Shown here piece after piece: positions 30,348 through 39,036 of a DNA stretch of 64,000 nucleotides. The notes beneath the pieces were generated by a model, which ran no database searches, had not been told where the DNA came from, and saw only the letters and a program-made list of their open reading frames with translations. The position numbers were made by a program, and so were the translations under genes. Numbering within the stretch: the first letter of the stretch is position 1; each line of letters starts with the position of its first letter. The stretch comes from Caldicellulosiruptor morganii (GTDB lineage: Bacteria > Bacillota > Thermoanaerobacteria > Caldicellulosiruptorales > Caldicellulosiruptoraceae), in assembly GCF_026810225.1 (NCBI RefSeq), contig NZ_CP113865.1, forward strand, positions 950,001 to 1,014,000, written 5' to 3'.

Positions 30348-31157
30348 GTGAAAGTATATGCCTTAATTGGACCGAGTGGTTCAGGAAAGAGTCATAAAGC
30401 TTTGATTGTTGCTAAAATGGTAGGTGCAGAAGCCATTATTGATGATGGTATACTGGTGTATAATTCCAAACTTATAGCAGGCAAATCTGCCAAAAAAGAA
30501 CCTACATATCTGGCTTCTGTAAGAAGAGCTCTTTTTATGGAAGAAGAACATGCAAATGAGGTAAGGGAAGCTATAAGAAGACTTTCGATTAAAAGTATAC
30601 TCATACTTGCAACTTCAAAACAAATGGCACAGAAGATTGCTCAGCGTTTGGAACTTGAAAAAATAGAGAGATTTATTGATATTAGTGAGGTTTCAAGTGA
30701 GATAGAAATAAAAAAAGCAATGACAACAAGGAACAAAGAGGGAAAACATGTTGTCCCGGTACCGACATTTGAGATAAAAAAGGACTTTTCCGGGCTGTTG
30801 ATTTATCCCTTAAGACTTTTTAAAAGAATAAATCTCAACGACTATATTATTGCTGAAAAGACAATTGTGAGACCCACATTTAGTTATCTTGGCGAGTACA
30901 CAATCTCAGAAAATGTTTTGATTGCATATATAAAAAATGTTTTAAAAAAAGAACGAAATATAGCAAAAATTTTGTCAGTGGACCTTGCCATAAAGAATAA
31001 CCTTTTATATATAAAAGTAGAACTTATATTAAAATTTGGTTGTAATATCAAATCAGAACTTGAAAAGGTTCAAAAAGAAATAAAGGAAGAGATAGAATAT
31101 TATACATCCATAAATGTGGAATATATTCACCTTATTGCAAGAGGTGTACAGGTTTAA
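30348..31157 (+). CDS. P-loop ATPase fused to an Asp23-like domain
   Basis: 269 aa. The N-terminus MKVYALIGPSGSGKSHKA carries a Walker A (8-16), with a kinase-like alpha/beta domain to about residue 170. The last about 90 residues (VRPTFSYLGEYTISENVLIAY to the end) resemble the Asp23/Gls24 (YloU) fold: beta strands LLYIKVELILKFGCNI, then a helix, then INVEYIHLIARGV. Asp23 proteins sit at the Gram-positive cell surface membrane and have stress-linked roles. Function of the fusion is unknown. It starts with GTG (AGAGGTAAATTGAACA upstream) 44 nt after ispD. Confidence 0.65.
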   Translation: MKVYALIGPSGSGKSHKALIVAKMVGAEAIIDDGILVYNSKLIAGKSAKKEPTYLASVRRALFMEEEHANEVREAIRRLSIKSILILATSKQMAQKIAQRLELEKIERFIDISEVSSEIEIKKAMTTRNKEGKHVVPVPTFEIKKDFSGLLIYPLRLFKRINLNDYIIAEKTIVRPTFSYLGEYTISENVLIAYIKNVLKKERNIAKILSVDLAIKNNLLYIKVELILKFGCNIKSELEKVQKEIKEEIEYYTSINVEYIHLIARGVQV

Positions 31158-31168
31158 CTGAAAAATTT

Positions 31169-31939
31169 TTATTTATACTTTCCCAGTTTTTCTGTTGCGT
31201 TTATAAGCGAATTTCTTACTTCATGAGCAGGTATGTTATTTGCATTTCTGTAATCAAATTGTTTATTAAATTCACAGATATTTTTGTAAATTTGAGAAAT
31301 TGCATCGAGTTCAATTTTACAAATTTTTTCAACAAATTGATCTAAATCTGTTGAGTGTAAATGATTTTGTGAAATTTTGAGTAAATCGTAAAAATGATAA
31401 AGACAGAATCCTTTTGAGTTGAGAACTTTTTGTTGAAAATCCTTTTTTGTTTTCCACATAAAAAAGAACACATCAAAATAATTCTTCATTCTTGCATTTA
31501 TTCTTTCGCAAATAACACACTGAGAGTTTATGGTTTTGAAAAACGCAAGTAGATCGTTCAGAAGATTTTCCCTGAGAGCTTTGTTGTTCAAAAATCGGCT
31601 TAAAAATCCCTCTCTTTTTTGAGTATTTAAAGACATAAAATGTGAAGATAGAATCCTTTCAAAGTTAGTTTTTATTTCGTAGATATGAGTTTCCAGCATA
31701 AGACCATATGGAAGTTTATTTTTTTGTTCAAGCAACATATGAAAATGTCTTGGACAAAACCCTTTTTTATTTGTTTCCACACGGGAGTCAACTTCCATTA
31801 CACTTTCGCCAAGTACAATTTCCAGACACTGTTTTTCGAAATTATTTTCCAGATAACAAAATGCACATTCGCAATCAACAGAAAATGCGTCATTGACGGG
31901 AATCATATATATTTTTTCATCACCCATTGTACCATCCAC
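31169..31939 (-). CDS. Cys-rich DUF6062-like protein
   Basis: 256 aa, function unknown. Two repeats of a Cys pattern are visible: CECAFC (about 24-29) with GFCPRH (about 60-66), and CVICERI (about 140) with GFCLYHF (about 172). Each pair could hold zinc or another metal. I assign DUF6062 from memory of this CxxC/GFCxxHF pattern. The start is either ATG 31939 or ATG 31927; AAGGAG precedes both at 3 and 11 nt. It is convergent with the preceding gene (11 nt gap, no terminator) and divergent from the Lon-like gene. Confidence 0.65.
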   Translation of the reverse strand: MDGTMGDEKIYMIPVNDAFSVDCECAFCYLENNFEKQCLEIVLGESVMEVDSRVETNKKGFCPRHFHMLLEQKNKLPYGLMLETHIYEIKTNFERILSSHFMSLNTQKREGFLSRFLNNKALRENLLNDLLAFFKTINSQCVICERINARMKNYFDVFFFMWKTKKDFQQKVLNSKGFCLYHFYDLLKISQNHLHSTDLDQFVEKICKIELDAISQIYKNICEFNKQFDYRNANNIPAHEVRNSLINATEKLGKYK

Positions 31940-32113
31940 TCCTTAAAGAAATTTTATATTCTTTATAAATTTTTAACACAAAACAAAAATATGATAACAT
32001 CTATTTTACAGTTTCTGCTGCTTGTGCACAATATCAATTTGCTTTTTGGAATATTTATTAAAAATATTGGGTATTAAATTTTTAAAGATAAAATAAATGG
32101 TGGAGTGATATTT

Positions 32114-34486
32114 ATGAAAGTTACACCCGAAAAATTGAAAAGATACGTAGACCTGTCTGAATTCAATTTTAATACTACTGAAGAAATAGAACCGCTGAGA
32201 GATATAATAGGGCAGGAGAGAGCAAGAAGAGCTTTTGAGTTTGGACTCAGAATCAATACAAGAGGTTATAACATCTATATGTGTGGACCAACAGGCACGG
32301 GTAAGACAAGTTTTGCAGAAGGGTATCTCAAAGAGATTGCAAAGCAAAAACCTGTTCCCAATGATTGGGTGTATGTATACAATTTTTCAAATCCGGATTC
32401 TCCGGTGGCGATCAATCTTCCAAAAGGAATGGGGAAAATTTTTAAGAATGACGTAGAAGAATTTGTTGAATCAGTGATAAATGACCTGAAAAAAGTGTTT
32501 ACAAGTGAGGAGTATGAAACTGACAGGAATAATATTTACAACGAGTACCAGGAAAAAAGAGCTCAGCTTTTGGATGATTTGGCTGAAGAAGCAAGAAGAT
32601 ATGGATTTGAGATAAAATATACGCCGAGCGGTGTATATTTTATACCAATTGTGAATGGGAAAGCCATATCAGAATCTGAATATCCCGAGCTTGAAAAGTC
32701 AATAAGAGATGAAATTGAAAAAAAGATTAAAAAGCTTCAGCTTGAAACTCAGGAGGTTTTAAAGAAGATAAAACTTCTTGAAAAAGAGTCAAAAGAGAGG
32801 ATAAAAGAACTGCAAAAGAAGGTAGCTGTATTTACAATAAGCCATTATGTATATGAAATACGAAACAAATACAGAGAAAACCAGAAGGTGCTTGAATTTA
32901 TCGACGGTGTTACAAATGACATAGTGGAAAATCTTGATGACTTTTTGGATAAAGATGACGATGAGCAGAGCATACCTTTTCAGCTTCTGTCATATAAAAA
33001 GACTTCCAGTGTGGATAAATATAAAGTAAATGTCATTGTGGACAACTCGGATTTGGACGGAGCACCGGTTGTGTATGAAGTAAATCCAACCTACTACAAT
33101 CTGGTGGGGAAAATTGAATATGAAAATGAAATGGGAAATATTCTGGTAACTGATTTTACAAAAATAAAAGCCGGGGCAATTCACAGGGCAAATGGTGGAT
33201 ATTTGATTCTTCAGGCAAAAGACATTTTGAGTTATCCTCAGGCATGGGAAGCTCTAAAGAGAATTCTAAAAACGGGTGAGATAGTTATTGAAAATCTAAA
33301 AGATATTTATGGACTTTTTATTACTTCCACTTTAAAGCCAGAACCAATTCCTGTGGATTTAAAAGTGATTTTAATTGGCAGTGAATACATTTATAACATT
33401 TTATATAACTATGATGAAGACTTCAGAAAGCTTTTCAAAATCAAAGCAGATTTTGACAGTGAAATGGATTATAACAAAGAAAATGTATATAAGATGATAC
33501 AGTTTGTCAGTTCTTTTTGTCAAAGAGAAAATGCTCTGCCTTTTTCACGATCGGCTGTTGAGAGGGTTATTGAATATTCATGCAGACTTGTTGAGAATCA
33601 GGAAAAACTCTCCACACGATTTAATGAAATAGTTGAAATTCTGGCTGAGTCAAACACATGGGCACAGCTTGAAAATAGCACACATGTGACAGAAGAGCAT
33701 GTCATCAAGGCTATTTGCGAAAAGGAGTACAGAAGTGCAAAGTATGAAGAAAAGATAAATGAAATGATTGAAGATGGAACAATTCTTGTTGATGTGGATG
33801 GTTACAAAACAGCTCAGATAAATGCTCTTGCCATTTTGGATGTTGGAGATTATACTTTTGGAAAGCCATCTCGAATAACAGTTACCACAAGCAGTGGTAG
33901 AAGTGGTATAATAAATATTGAGCGCGAGGTGCAGATGTCTGGCAAAACTCACAGCAAAGGGATTTTGATAATTGCAGGGTATATTTCGGAGGTTTTTGCA
34001 CAGGACATGCCTCTTACACTTAATGCCACGATATGTTTTGAACAGCTTTACTCAGGAATTGAGGGTGATTCTGCCTCAGCTGCTGAACTTTGTGCACTTT
34101 TGTCTGCACTGAGCGATGTACCTATCTACCAGGGCATTGCAATTACAGGTTCTGTAAACCAAAAAGGTGAGATTCAGCCTGTTGGCGGAGTGACAAAGAA
34201 GATAGAAGGGTTCTACTATGTTTGTAAGAAAAAAGGGTTTACAGGCAACCAGGGTGTGATAATTCCTCATCAGAATATGAAAAACCTGGTATTATGCGAC
34301 GAAGTTATAGATAGTATCAGAAATGGCAATTTTCATATTTGGGCAGTGAAGTCTATAAATGAAGCTATGGAAATCCTGACCGGTAAAAGCTTTGATGAGA
34401 TTATTCTTCTGTCCAAGCAGAAACTAAAAAAATACCTGGATAATCTTACAAGCATAGGGCAACCGAGTAAAGAGAAGGAGGGGTGA
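32114..34486 (+). CDS. Lon-like ATP-dependent protease
   Basis: 790 aa. AAA+ ATPase joined to a Lon-type serine-lysine protease domain. Walker A GPTGTGKT is at 58-65. A long coiled segment (about 190-245) and a lid follow. Near the C-terminus EGDSASAAE places the catalytic Ser653 and GGVTKKIEG places Lys696, 43 residues apart as in E. coli Lon. It lacks the Lon N-terminal substrate domain, so it belongs to the LonB/YcbZ-like group. It probably degrades damaged cytoplasmic proteins. ATG 32114 was chosen with GGTGGAG 8 nt upstream. The GTG at 32105 lies in the SD. Confidence 0.92.
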   Translation: MKVTPEKLKRYVDLSEFNFNTTEEIEPLRDIIGQERARRAFEFGLRINTRGYNIYMCGPTGTGKTSFAEGYLKEIAKQKPVPNDWVYVYNFSNPDSPVAINLPKGMGKIFKNDVEEFVESVINDLKKVFTSEEYETDRNNIYNEYQEKRAQLLDDLAEEARRYGFEIKYTPSGVYFIPIVNGKAISESEYPELEKSIRDEIEKKIKKLQLETQEVLKKIKLLEKESKERIKELQKKVAVFTISHYVYEIRNKYRENQKVLEFIDGVTNDIVENLDDFLDKDDDEQSIPFQLLSYKKTSSVDKYKVNVIVDNSDLDGAPVVYEVNPTYYNLVGKIEYENEMGNILVTDFTKIKAGAIHRANGGYLILQAKDILSYPQAWEALKRILKTGEIVIENLKDIYGLFITSTLKPEPIPVDLKVILIGSEYIYNILYNYDEDFRKLFKIKADFDSEMDYNKENVYKMIQFVSSFCQRENALPFSRSAVERVIEYSCRLVENQEKLSTRFNEIVEILAESNTWAQLENSTHVTEEHVIKAICEKEYRSAKYEEKINEMIEDGTILVDVDGYKTAQINALAILDVGDYTFGKPSRITVTTSSGRSGIINIEREVQMSGKTHSKGILIIAGYISEVFAQDMPLTLNATICFEQLYSGIEGDSASAAELCALLSALSDVPIYQGIAITGSVNQKGEIQPVGGVTKKIEGFYYVCKKKGFTGNQGVIIPHQNMKNLVLCDEVIDSIRNGNFHIWAVKSINEAMEILTGKSFDEIILLSKQKLKKYLDNLTSIGQPSKEKEG

Positions 34487-34493
34487 TTTTAAC

Positions 34494-34997
34494 ATGAATA
34501 TGTTAGAAGTTTTAAAGGGAAGAAGAAGTATAAGAAAGTACAAAAAGAACATGCCTCTTGATAGAGAAACCATCGAGAAGATAATAGACGCTGCACGATT
34601 TGCTCCAACAGCGCGTGGAAATCAGGGATGGGAGTTTGTGGTTGTAACAGATGAGGAATTGAAAAAGCAGATTGCTCAAAAAGCACGATATGGAAGATTT
34701 ATAGAAGATGCTTCGTGCTGTGTGGCGGTCCTTTATGAAAAAGGGTTTGAATATATTTTGGAAGACATGTCAGCAGCATCAACATATATTTTGATTGCAG
34801 CAAAAGCTCTGGGCTTAGGTGCATGCTGGGTTGCGAGCTACAAAAAAGAACATTCTGAAGATGTGAAAAAGCTTTTGAATGTTCCTGAACATCTGGAACT
34901 GTGTGCACTAATTAGTATTGGGTATCCTGATGAAGAACCTGTGAGAGATAAAAAAGAATTATCTTCAATACTACACTGGAATCAATACAGAAGATAA
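34494..34997 (+). CDS. Nitroreductase family protein
   Basis: 167 aa, small FMN-dependent oxidoreductase fold. N-terminal RRSIRKYKK and AARFAPTARGNQGWEFVVV are FMN-phosphate-binding segments. AAKALGLGACWVASY and ISIGYPDEEP are the later family motifs. Physiological substrate unknown. It follows the Lon-like gene by 7 nt with GGAGGGG upstream of the ATG and is probably in the same transcript. Confidence 0.9.
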   Translation: MNMLEVLKGRRSIRKYKKNMPLDRETIEKIIDAARFAPTARGNQGWEFVVVTDEELKKQIAQKARYGRFIEDASCCVAVLYEKGFEYILEDMSAASTYILIAAKALGLGACWVASYKKEHSEDVKKLLNVPEHLELCALISIGYPDEEPVRDKKELSSILHWNQYRR

Positions 34998-35031
34998 ATT
35001 TTCACAAAAATATTTATGGGGGTTGGGATAA

Positions 35032-35424
35032 TTGTTTAGAGAACTTGAGATAAGAACAAAAGATAGAGTTGATTTTGTTGATATTACAAGCAAACTTAAA
35101 GAGATTGTAAGACACTCAAATATTGAAGAAGGGCTTATGACGGTATTTGTTCCTCACACAACAGCTGGTGTTACTATCAATGAGCATGCTGACCCTTCGG
35201 TTGTTAGCGATATAAAAAAGCAGCTTGAAAAAATAGTTCCAGCAAATAATGGATATAGTCATACAGAAGGAAACTCGGATGCACATATAAAGGCAAGCTT
35301 AATAGGTTCATCAGTAAACATCATTGTTAAAAACGGTGAACTTATGCTTGGTACATGGCAGGGCGTGTTTTTTTGTGAGTTTGATGGGCCAAGAAGAAGA
35401 AAGATTTATGTGTATATAAAGTGA
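35032..35424 (+). CDS. YjbQ / UPF0047 family protein
   Basis: 130 aa. The family signature is clear: GLMTVFVPHTTAGVTINEHADPSV (about 39-62), HTEGNSDAHIKASLIGSS with possible metal-binding His/Asp, and LGTWQGVFFCEFDGPRRRK. Some homologues have weak thiamin phosphate synthase activity, but the true role is unknown. TTG start with a GGGGG run at about 12 nt. Confidence 0.88.
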   Translation: MFRELEIRTKDRVDFVDITSKLKEIVRHSNIEEGLMTVFVPHTTAGVTINEHADPSVVSDIKKQLEKIVPANNGYSHTEGNSDAHIKASLIGSSVNIIVKNGELMLGTWQGVFFCEFDGPRRRKIYVYIK

Positions 35425-35442
35425 CAAAAGTTGATAAAAGTT

Positions 35443-35501
35443 AAGCCTTGACATCTGCAAACAACTGAATTTAAATTTAGAGTTGCAGGTGCTCAAGGCT
35501 T
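35443..35501 (+). repeat. Long imperfect inverted repeat upstream of the tRNA array
   Basis: AAGCCTTGA pairs with TCAAGGCTT and the inner CTGCAA pairs with TTGCAG, with CAT/GTG between them also able to pair. The whole is a 59-nt hairpin after the YjbQ gene. The 3' tail is only TATATTTGTG, a poor U-tract, so it may be a weak terminator or another RNA structure. Confidence 0.7.
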
Positions 35502-35511
35502 ATATTTGTGT

Positions 35512-35540
35512 TTGACAAAGCAAGAGCCTTGTGCTAAAAT
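35512..35540 (+). promoter_or_regulatory. tRNA array promoter 1
   Basis: Perfect TTGACA, 17-nt spacer, TAAAAT, 18 nt before tRNA-Leu(UAG). Confidence 0.85.
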
Positions 35541-35557
35541 ATTATACGCAAAGCGGA

Positions 35558-35642
35558 GCGGGTATGGCGGAATTGGCAGACGCGCTAGACTTAGGATCTA
35601 GTGGCAACAGCCGTGGGGGTTCAAGTCCCTCTACCCGCACCA
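35558..35642 (+). tRNA. tRNA-Leu (anticodon UAG)
   Basis: 85 nt with encoded CCA. GCGGGTA pairs with TACCCGC. The loop CTTAGGA gives TAG. The long variable arm (GTGGCAACAGCCGT region) is typical of class II leucine tRNA. Confidence 0.96.
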
Positions 35643-35656
35643 GAGTTAAAATCCTC

Positions 35657-35685
35657 TTGACAATTCAAAGACCAAACATTATAAT
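35657..35685 (+). promoter_or_regulatory. tRNA array promoter 2
   Basis: TTGACA, 17-nt spacer, TATAAT: perfect consensus, 15 nt before tRNA-Leu(UAA). It gives the second Leu gene and the following Met and Glu genes an independent start. Confidence 0.9.
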
Positions 35686-35699
35686 ATATAATTGCGAAT

Positions 35700-35789
35700 G
35701 CCGGAGTGGCGGAACTGGCAGACGCACAGGACTTAAAATCCTGGGACCTGAATAAGGTCGTACCGGTTCAAGTCCGGTTTCCGGCACCA
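35700..35789 (+). tRNA. tRNA-Leu (anticodon UAA)
   Basis: 90 nt with encoded CCA. GCCGGAG pairs with TTCCGGC (one G-U). The loop CTTAAAA gives TAA. A long variable arm is present. Confidence 0.95.
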
Positions 35790-35794
35790 GATAT

Positions 35795-35870
<76 letters not shown>

Positions 35871-35895
35871 AAAATTTTAGAAAAAACAAAGAGAG

Positions 35896-35972
35896 GGCGG
35901 CGTAGCTCAGTTGGCTAGAGCATGCGGTTCATACCCGCAGTGTCAGCGGTTCGAATCCGTTCGCCGCCACCA
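35896..35972 (+). tRNA. tRNA-Met elongator (anticodon CAU)
   Basis: 77 nt with encoded CCA. GGCGGCG pairs with CGCCGCC. The loop TTCATAC gives CAT. The body resembles the Bacillus elongator methionine tRNA as I remember it. A lysidine-modified tRNA-Ile would share this anticodon, so identity is probable rather than certain. Confidence 0.85.
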
Positions 35973-35995
35973 TTTTATGTTAAGAGAGAATATAT

Positions 35996-36070
35996 GGCCC
36001 CGTGGTCAAGTGGTTAAGACACAGGCCTTTCACGCCTGTAACAGGGGTTCGAATCCCCTCGGGGTCACCA
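35996..36070 (+). tRNA. tRNA-Glu (anticodon UUC)
   Basis: 75 nt with encoded CCA. GGCCCCG pairs with CGGGGTC (one G-U). The loop CTTTCAC gives TTC. It is the last gene of the array. Confidence 0.95.
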
Positions 36071-36085
36071 AAAAATAAGAGAAAG

Positions 36086-36108
36086 AGGGCAGTTATATGC
36101 CCTTTTTT
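36086..36108 (+). terminator. Terminator of the tRNA array
   Basis: AGGGCA and TGCCCT form a 6-bp stem with a 6-nt loop, then TTTTTT. Confidence 0.9.
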
Positions 36109-36122
36109 ATTTTTGCTTAATT

Positions 36123-37325
36123 TTAAGTGTTTACCCGGCACGTGATAAAGACATATTTACCACCTAATTTATTACAGAACAGAGAATAGAAAGTACCTAC
36201 CTTTTTCATAATATCATCAAGAAGTAAAGTAGGAAACTGAAATACATGGGAGGAAACCAAAGTTTTAGAGTCTTTGAATTTTTCAAATGGTGTCCTCCCA
36301 TTCATTCCTTTACCATTATGAGGTCTGAAAAAATTCCATGTATCCTGCCATCTTTGGGCTCTTTGAATAAATTCATCTTTTGTTTTACATCTTTCCGCAT
36401 GAATCTATTGCGAAATACTCATCATCTGCTTCTTGGTGAATTTTCAATTATACCCATCAAGTGTTTAGCTTTTGGTGGAATAGGAGTTAGTTCTACTCCC
36501 AGAAATGACAGCATCTCATTTCTACTTCTTTAGTTTTCTTTCGCTTCCTCCACAAAATTCTGCTCCATTGTCTAACCTTATTCTTATTTGGCTTCTGACA
36601 TTGTGAGTTCTTAGCCATAATGCAACCAAGGATACAAACATAAAGCCAAAGGCAGAAGAAAGTTCATAAGAATAAGCTGTAAATCTTGTTCTTGTTGCAA
36701 CGTCTATCATGTTCCACTCATAGAGTGGGAGATTGTATTTTTTGATATGTTCATATACTTCTTTTGGAAGACTATCTTTGTCTAAAAGATGCTTTGTATC
36801 AAGCTGAAATTCAGAAAATGGAATGAGAGTTTCGTAGTCATACAAACTTCTTTCACCTTTTTTTGCCTTTCTTGTCTTTCTTGGTACAGCATTTCTTTTA
36901 AGAATTGACTTTATCGTGTTTTCACTTATTTTAACTCCGTATTTTCTGAACAAATAAAGTGAAAGACGTCTGTATCTAAATCCTGTTCTTTTAGCCTCTT
37001 GGATAATGAGATTTTCAAGTTCAGAAGAAAGTTTTCTTGGACAAGTTTTAGGTCTTCTGGATTTATCCTCAAGAGGACCGTAAATTGCCCTTCTAATAGT
37101 AGCTCTTGATACACCTAATATTTTAGCAGTTTTTGATACGTTTTTGTTATTTACTTCAAACACTTTTCGGATTAATTCTCTTGCTTTTTCAGGAGATATT
37201 TTTCTTAACTCATGGTATGATATAATATTCATAGTAGGCTGTCCTCCCATCCTGGTAGTTTTTTGATGTTTCTTTTGAATGAAATATTACACTTTTTAAT
37301 TATATCAAACAGGATGGAGGCAGCC
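36123..37325 (-). mobile_element. Decayed insertion sequence with integrase-type transposase
   Basis: The minus strand encodes a DDE (rve) transposase broken by frameshifts. 37250-36522 gives the N-terminus with a helix-turn-helix (VSKTAKILGVSRATIRRA), a second HTH, the first catalytic Asp in FQLDTKHL and the second in RLDNGAEFCGG. After ERKLKK a stop intervenes. The protein resumes in another frame (NEMLSFLGVELTPIPPKAKH), shifts again near 36415, and ends with MNGRTPFEKFKDSKTL to 36123. At least two frameshifts are needed to restore it, so it is inactive. ATG 37232 with GGGAGG upstream is the likely start. Ends of the element are not defined. Confidence 0.85.
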
Positions 37326-37421
37326 TCTATTCTTTTTATGACCTTCTCCTCACTATTTTCGCACATTCTTTCGCTGTGGTAAATATCTTCACACCTATTC
37401 GAGTAAGAAAAATTTTTTGTG

Positions 37422-37451
37422 TTGACATCCGGTGGGAGTTTGGCTTAAAAT
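37422..37451 (+). promoter_or_regulatory. Promoter of tRNA-Leu(CAG)
   Basis: Perfect TTGACA, 18-nt spacer, TAAAAT, 34 nt before the tRNA. Confidence 0.75.
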
Positions 37452-37484
37452 ATTATAATGTAGAAAGAAGTTTTTAGAACCTTA

Positions 37485-37571
37485 GCGGATGTGGCGGAAT
37501 TGGCAGACGCGCAAGACTCAGGATCTTGTGGGGCTCTCCCCATGGGGGTTCAAATCCCCCCATCCGCACCA
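37485..37571 (+). tRNA. tRNA-Leu (anticodon CAG)
   Basis: 87 nt with encoded CCA. GCGGATG pairs with CATCCGC. The loop CTCAGGA gives CAG. Long variable arm with GGGGCTCTCCCC. It is cut off from the main tRNA array by the insertion element, and is a possible integration hot spot for the island that follows. Confidence 0.95.
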
Positions 37572-37615
37572 GAATTAGATTAAAAAAGAGCTTAGTAAAG
37601 TTTAAATAAAGAAAT

Positions 37616-37653
37616 AGACCTATTGGACATTAAGCGTCTGATAGGTCTTTTTT
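37616..37653 (+). terminator. Terminator after tRNA-Leu(CAG)
   Basis: AGACCTAT and ATAGGTCT stem, with inner GAC/GTC pairing possible, then TTTTTT. Confidence 0.88.
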
Positions 37654-37660
37654 ATTTTGC

Positions 37661-37689
37661 TTGAAAAAATATGATAAAAAAGGTATATT
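37661..37689 (+). promoter_or_regulatory. Promoter of the 37739 gene
   Basis: TTGAAA, 17-nt spacer, TATATT, 50 nt before the ATG. Confidence 0.75.
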
Positions 37690-37738
37690 GTTATTAAAGC
37701 AAATATAAGTAAATCCATCCTATATGGAGGAAATAAAT

Positions 37739-37942
37739 ATGAAGTTTGGTATGAGAAAACCAAGCCTAAGAAAAAGCATTGCTGCAAGGACAAGTGTTAA
37801 GAGATTTATGAGACATAATTTGGGTTTGAAAGCACCAAGAGGATATGGTTGGGTTACGAATCCTAAAAAGTATATGTATAATAAGATTTATAACAAAACA
37901 ACTTTTAGCGTGTTTTCACTCTTCAAAAAGTTATTCAAGTGA
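37739..37942 (+). CDS. Small basic protein of unknown function
   Basis: 67 aa and strongly basic. It opens MKFGMRKPSLRKSIAARTSVKR and carries GLKAPRGYGWVTNPKKYMYNKIYNKTTF. I recall similar short proteins in other Firmicutes, often in accessory regions, but no function. High Arg/Lys content suggests nucleic acid or phage-linked binding, which is only inference. The ATG at 37739 has GGAGGAAAT upstream. An ATG five codons earlier overlaps that SD. It is 14 nt before the DUF4846 gene. Confidence 0.7.
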   Translation: MKFGMRKPSLRKSIAARTSVKRFMRHNLGLKAPRGYGWVTNPKKYMYNKIYNKTTFSVFSLFKKLFK

Positions 37943-37956
37943 GGGGTAATTAGAAG

Positions 37957-38916
37957 ATGAAAAAGGTAAATATAAAACAAAAGCTATCCTTTCTTCTGAT
38001 TGTTCTTTGCGCGGGAATAGCAGTCTTTCTATATGTAAATTTTGTTATTAAAGGCAAATTCTTCACAAATCAAAGTAATCTGCACACAGAAAAACTCAAT
38101 CACAATTCTAAGCCTTTAATTTCAAAAGATAGCGTTATATCTGAAAAATCATCTGCTGTTTTCAAGATTCTTATAAACCCATCTGGCAAAACAATTGCAG
38201 AGAGGATAAGAGTACCCGAAGGATACCAGAGAATTCCTGTGCCAAAAGGATCTTTTTCTGAATTTGTTAGGAATCTTCCTTTAAAGCCCCATGGATGGAA
38301 GGTTCATTATTACAATGGGCAGGAGAAGTTCAATGATGTCTATGTAGCAGTTCTCGATATAGATGTTGGAGATAGAGATTTGCAGCAATGTGCGGATGCA
38401 GCGATTAGGCTCTATGCAGAGTATCTTTATAAGAATAAGCAGTATGATAGGATTCATTTTAACTTTACAAATGGATTCAGGGCAGATTTCAAAAGATGGA
38501 TGGAAGGATACAGAATTAAAGTTGAAGGAAACAGAGCTTACTGGGTAAAGAAAGCGGGTTATTGCAATGATTATCAGTGTTTCAGGCGCTATCTTGATAT
38601 GGTTTTTGCTTATGCAGGGACATTATCACTTTTAAAAGAGCTCAAAAAAGTTCCCTTAGAAGATATGCAAATAGGGGATGTGTTTTTGGATGAAAATCAC
38701 TGTGAAATAATTGTTGACATAGCGCAGAACAAAAACACCGGTGAGAAAATTTTCCTTCTTGCGCAGAGCTACATGCCAGCCCAGGAGATACACATATTAA
38801 AAAATCCTGCTAATGAGGATGAAAATAACCCATGGTATTCTATAAATTTTGGAGATATGCTCACAACACCTGAGTGGCAGTTTAAGAAGGAGTCGGTTTA
38901 CAGGTTTGGGGAGTAA
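37957..38916 (+). CDS. DUF4846 protein, membrane-anchored
   Basis: 319 aa. One transmembrane segment (about 11-30) after a Lys-rich start, so the bulk is probably outside the membrane. From about residue 80 it follows the DUF4846 pattern as I know it: RIRVPEGYQRIPVPKGSFSEFVRNLPLKPHG, DIDVGDRDLQQCADAAIRLYAEYLY and a C-terminal GDVFL segment with ENHCEIIVD. No function is known for the family. It has GAGGGGTAATTAGAAG before the ATG and likely shares the small gene's promoter. Confidence 0.75.
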   Translation: MKKVNIKQKLSFLLIVLCAGIAVFLYVNFVIKGKFFTNQSNLHTEKLNHNSKPLISKDSVISEKSSAVFKILINPSGKTIAERIRVPEGYQRIPVPKGSFSEFVRNLPLKPHGWKVHYYNGQEKFNDVYVAVLDIDVGDRDLQQCADAAIRLYAEYLYKNKQYDRIHFNFTNGFRADFKRWMEGYRIKVEGNRAYWVKKAGYCNDYQCFRRYLDMVFAYAGTLSLLKELKKVPLEDMQIGDVFLDENHCEIIVDIAQNKNTGEKIFLLAQSYMPAQEIHILKNPANEDENNPWYSINFGDMLTTPEWQFKKESVYRFGE

Positions 38917-38930
38917 GGAAGGTGTTTTTG

Positions 38931-38996
38931 ATGGAAAGTCTTTTTGGTAAAATAGAGGTGTTAGATGAAAAAGGGTATATTTATAAGGCATTTTGA
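38931..38996 (+). CDS. Possible 21-residue peptide or gene remnant
   Basis: ATG to TGA encoding MESLFGKIEVLDEKGYIYKAF. AAGGAAGG lies 8 nt upstream, a better ribosome site than chance would give. It could be a true small peptide or the 5' stub of a deleted gene. No other support. Confidence 0.25.
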   Translation: MESLFGKIEVLDEKGYIYKAF

Positions 38997-39036
38997 AATG
39001 GTTATATGATTTTTATTAGTTTAGGTGGAATGATTT

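Noticed and set aside
36086-36108. Hairpin after tRNA-Glu as a possible end of the insertion element
   Set aside because: It is a clean terminator for the tRNA array and shows no match to the other end of the element.
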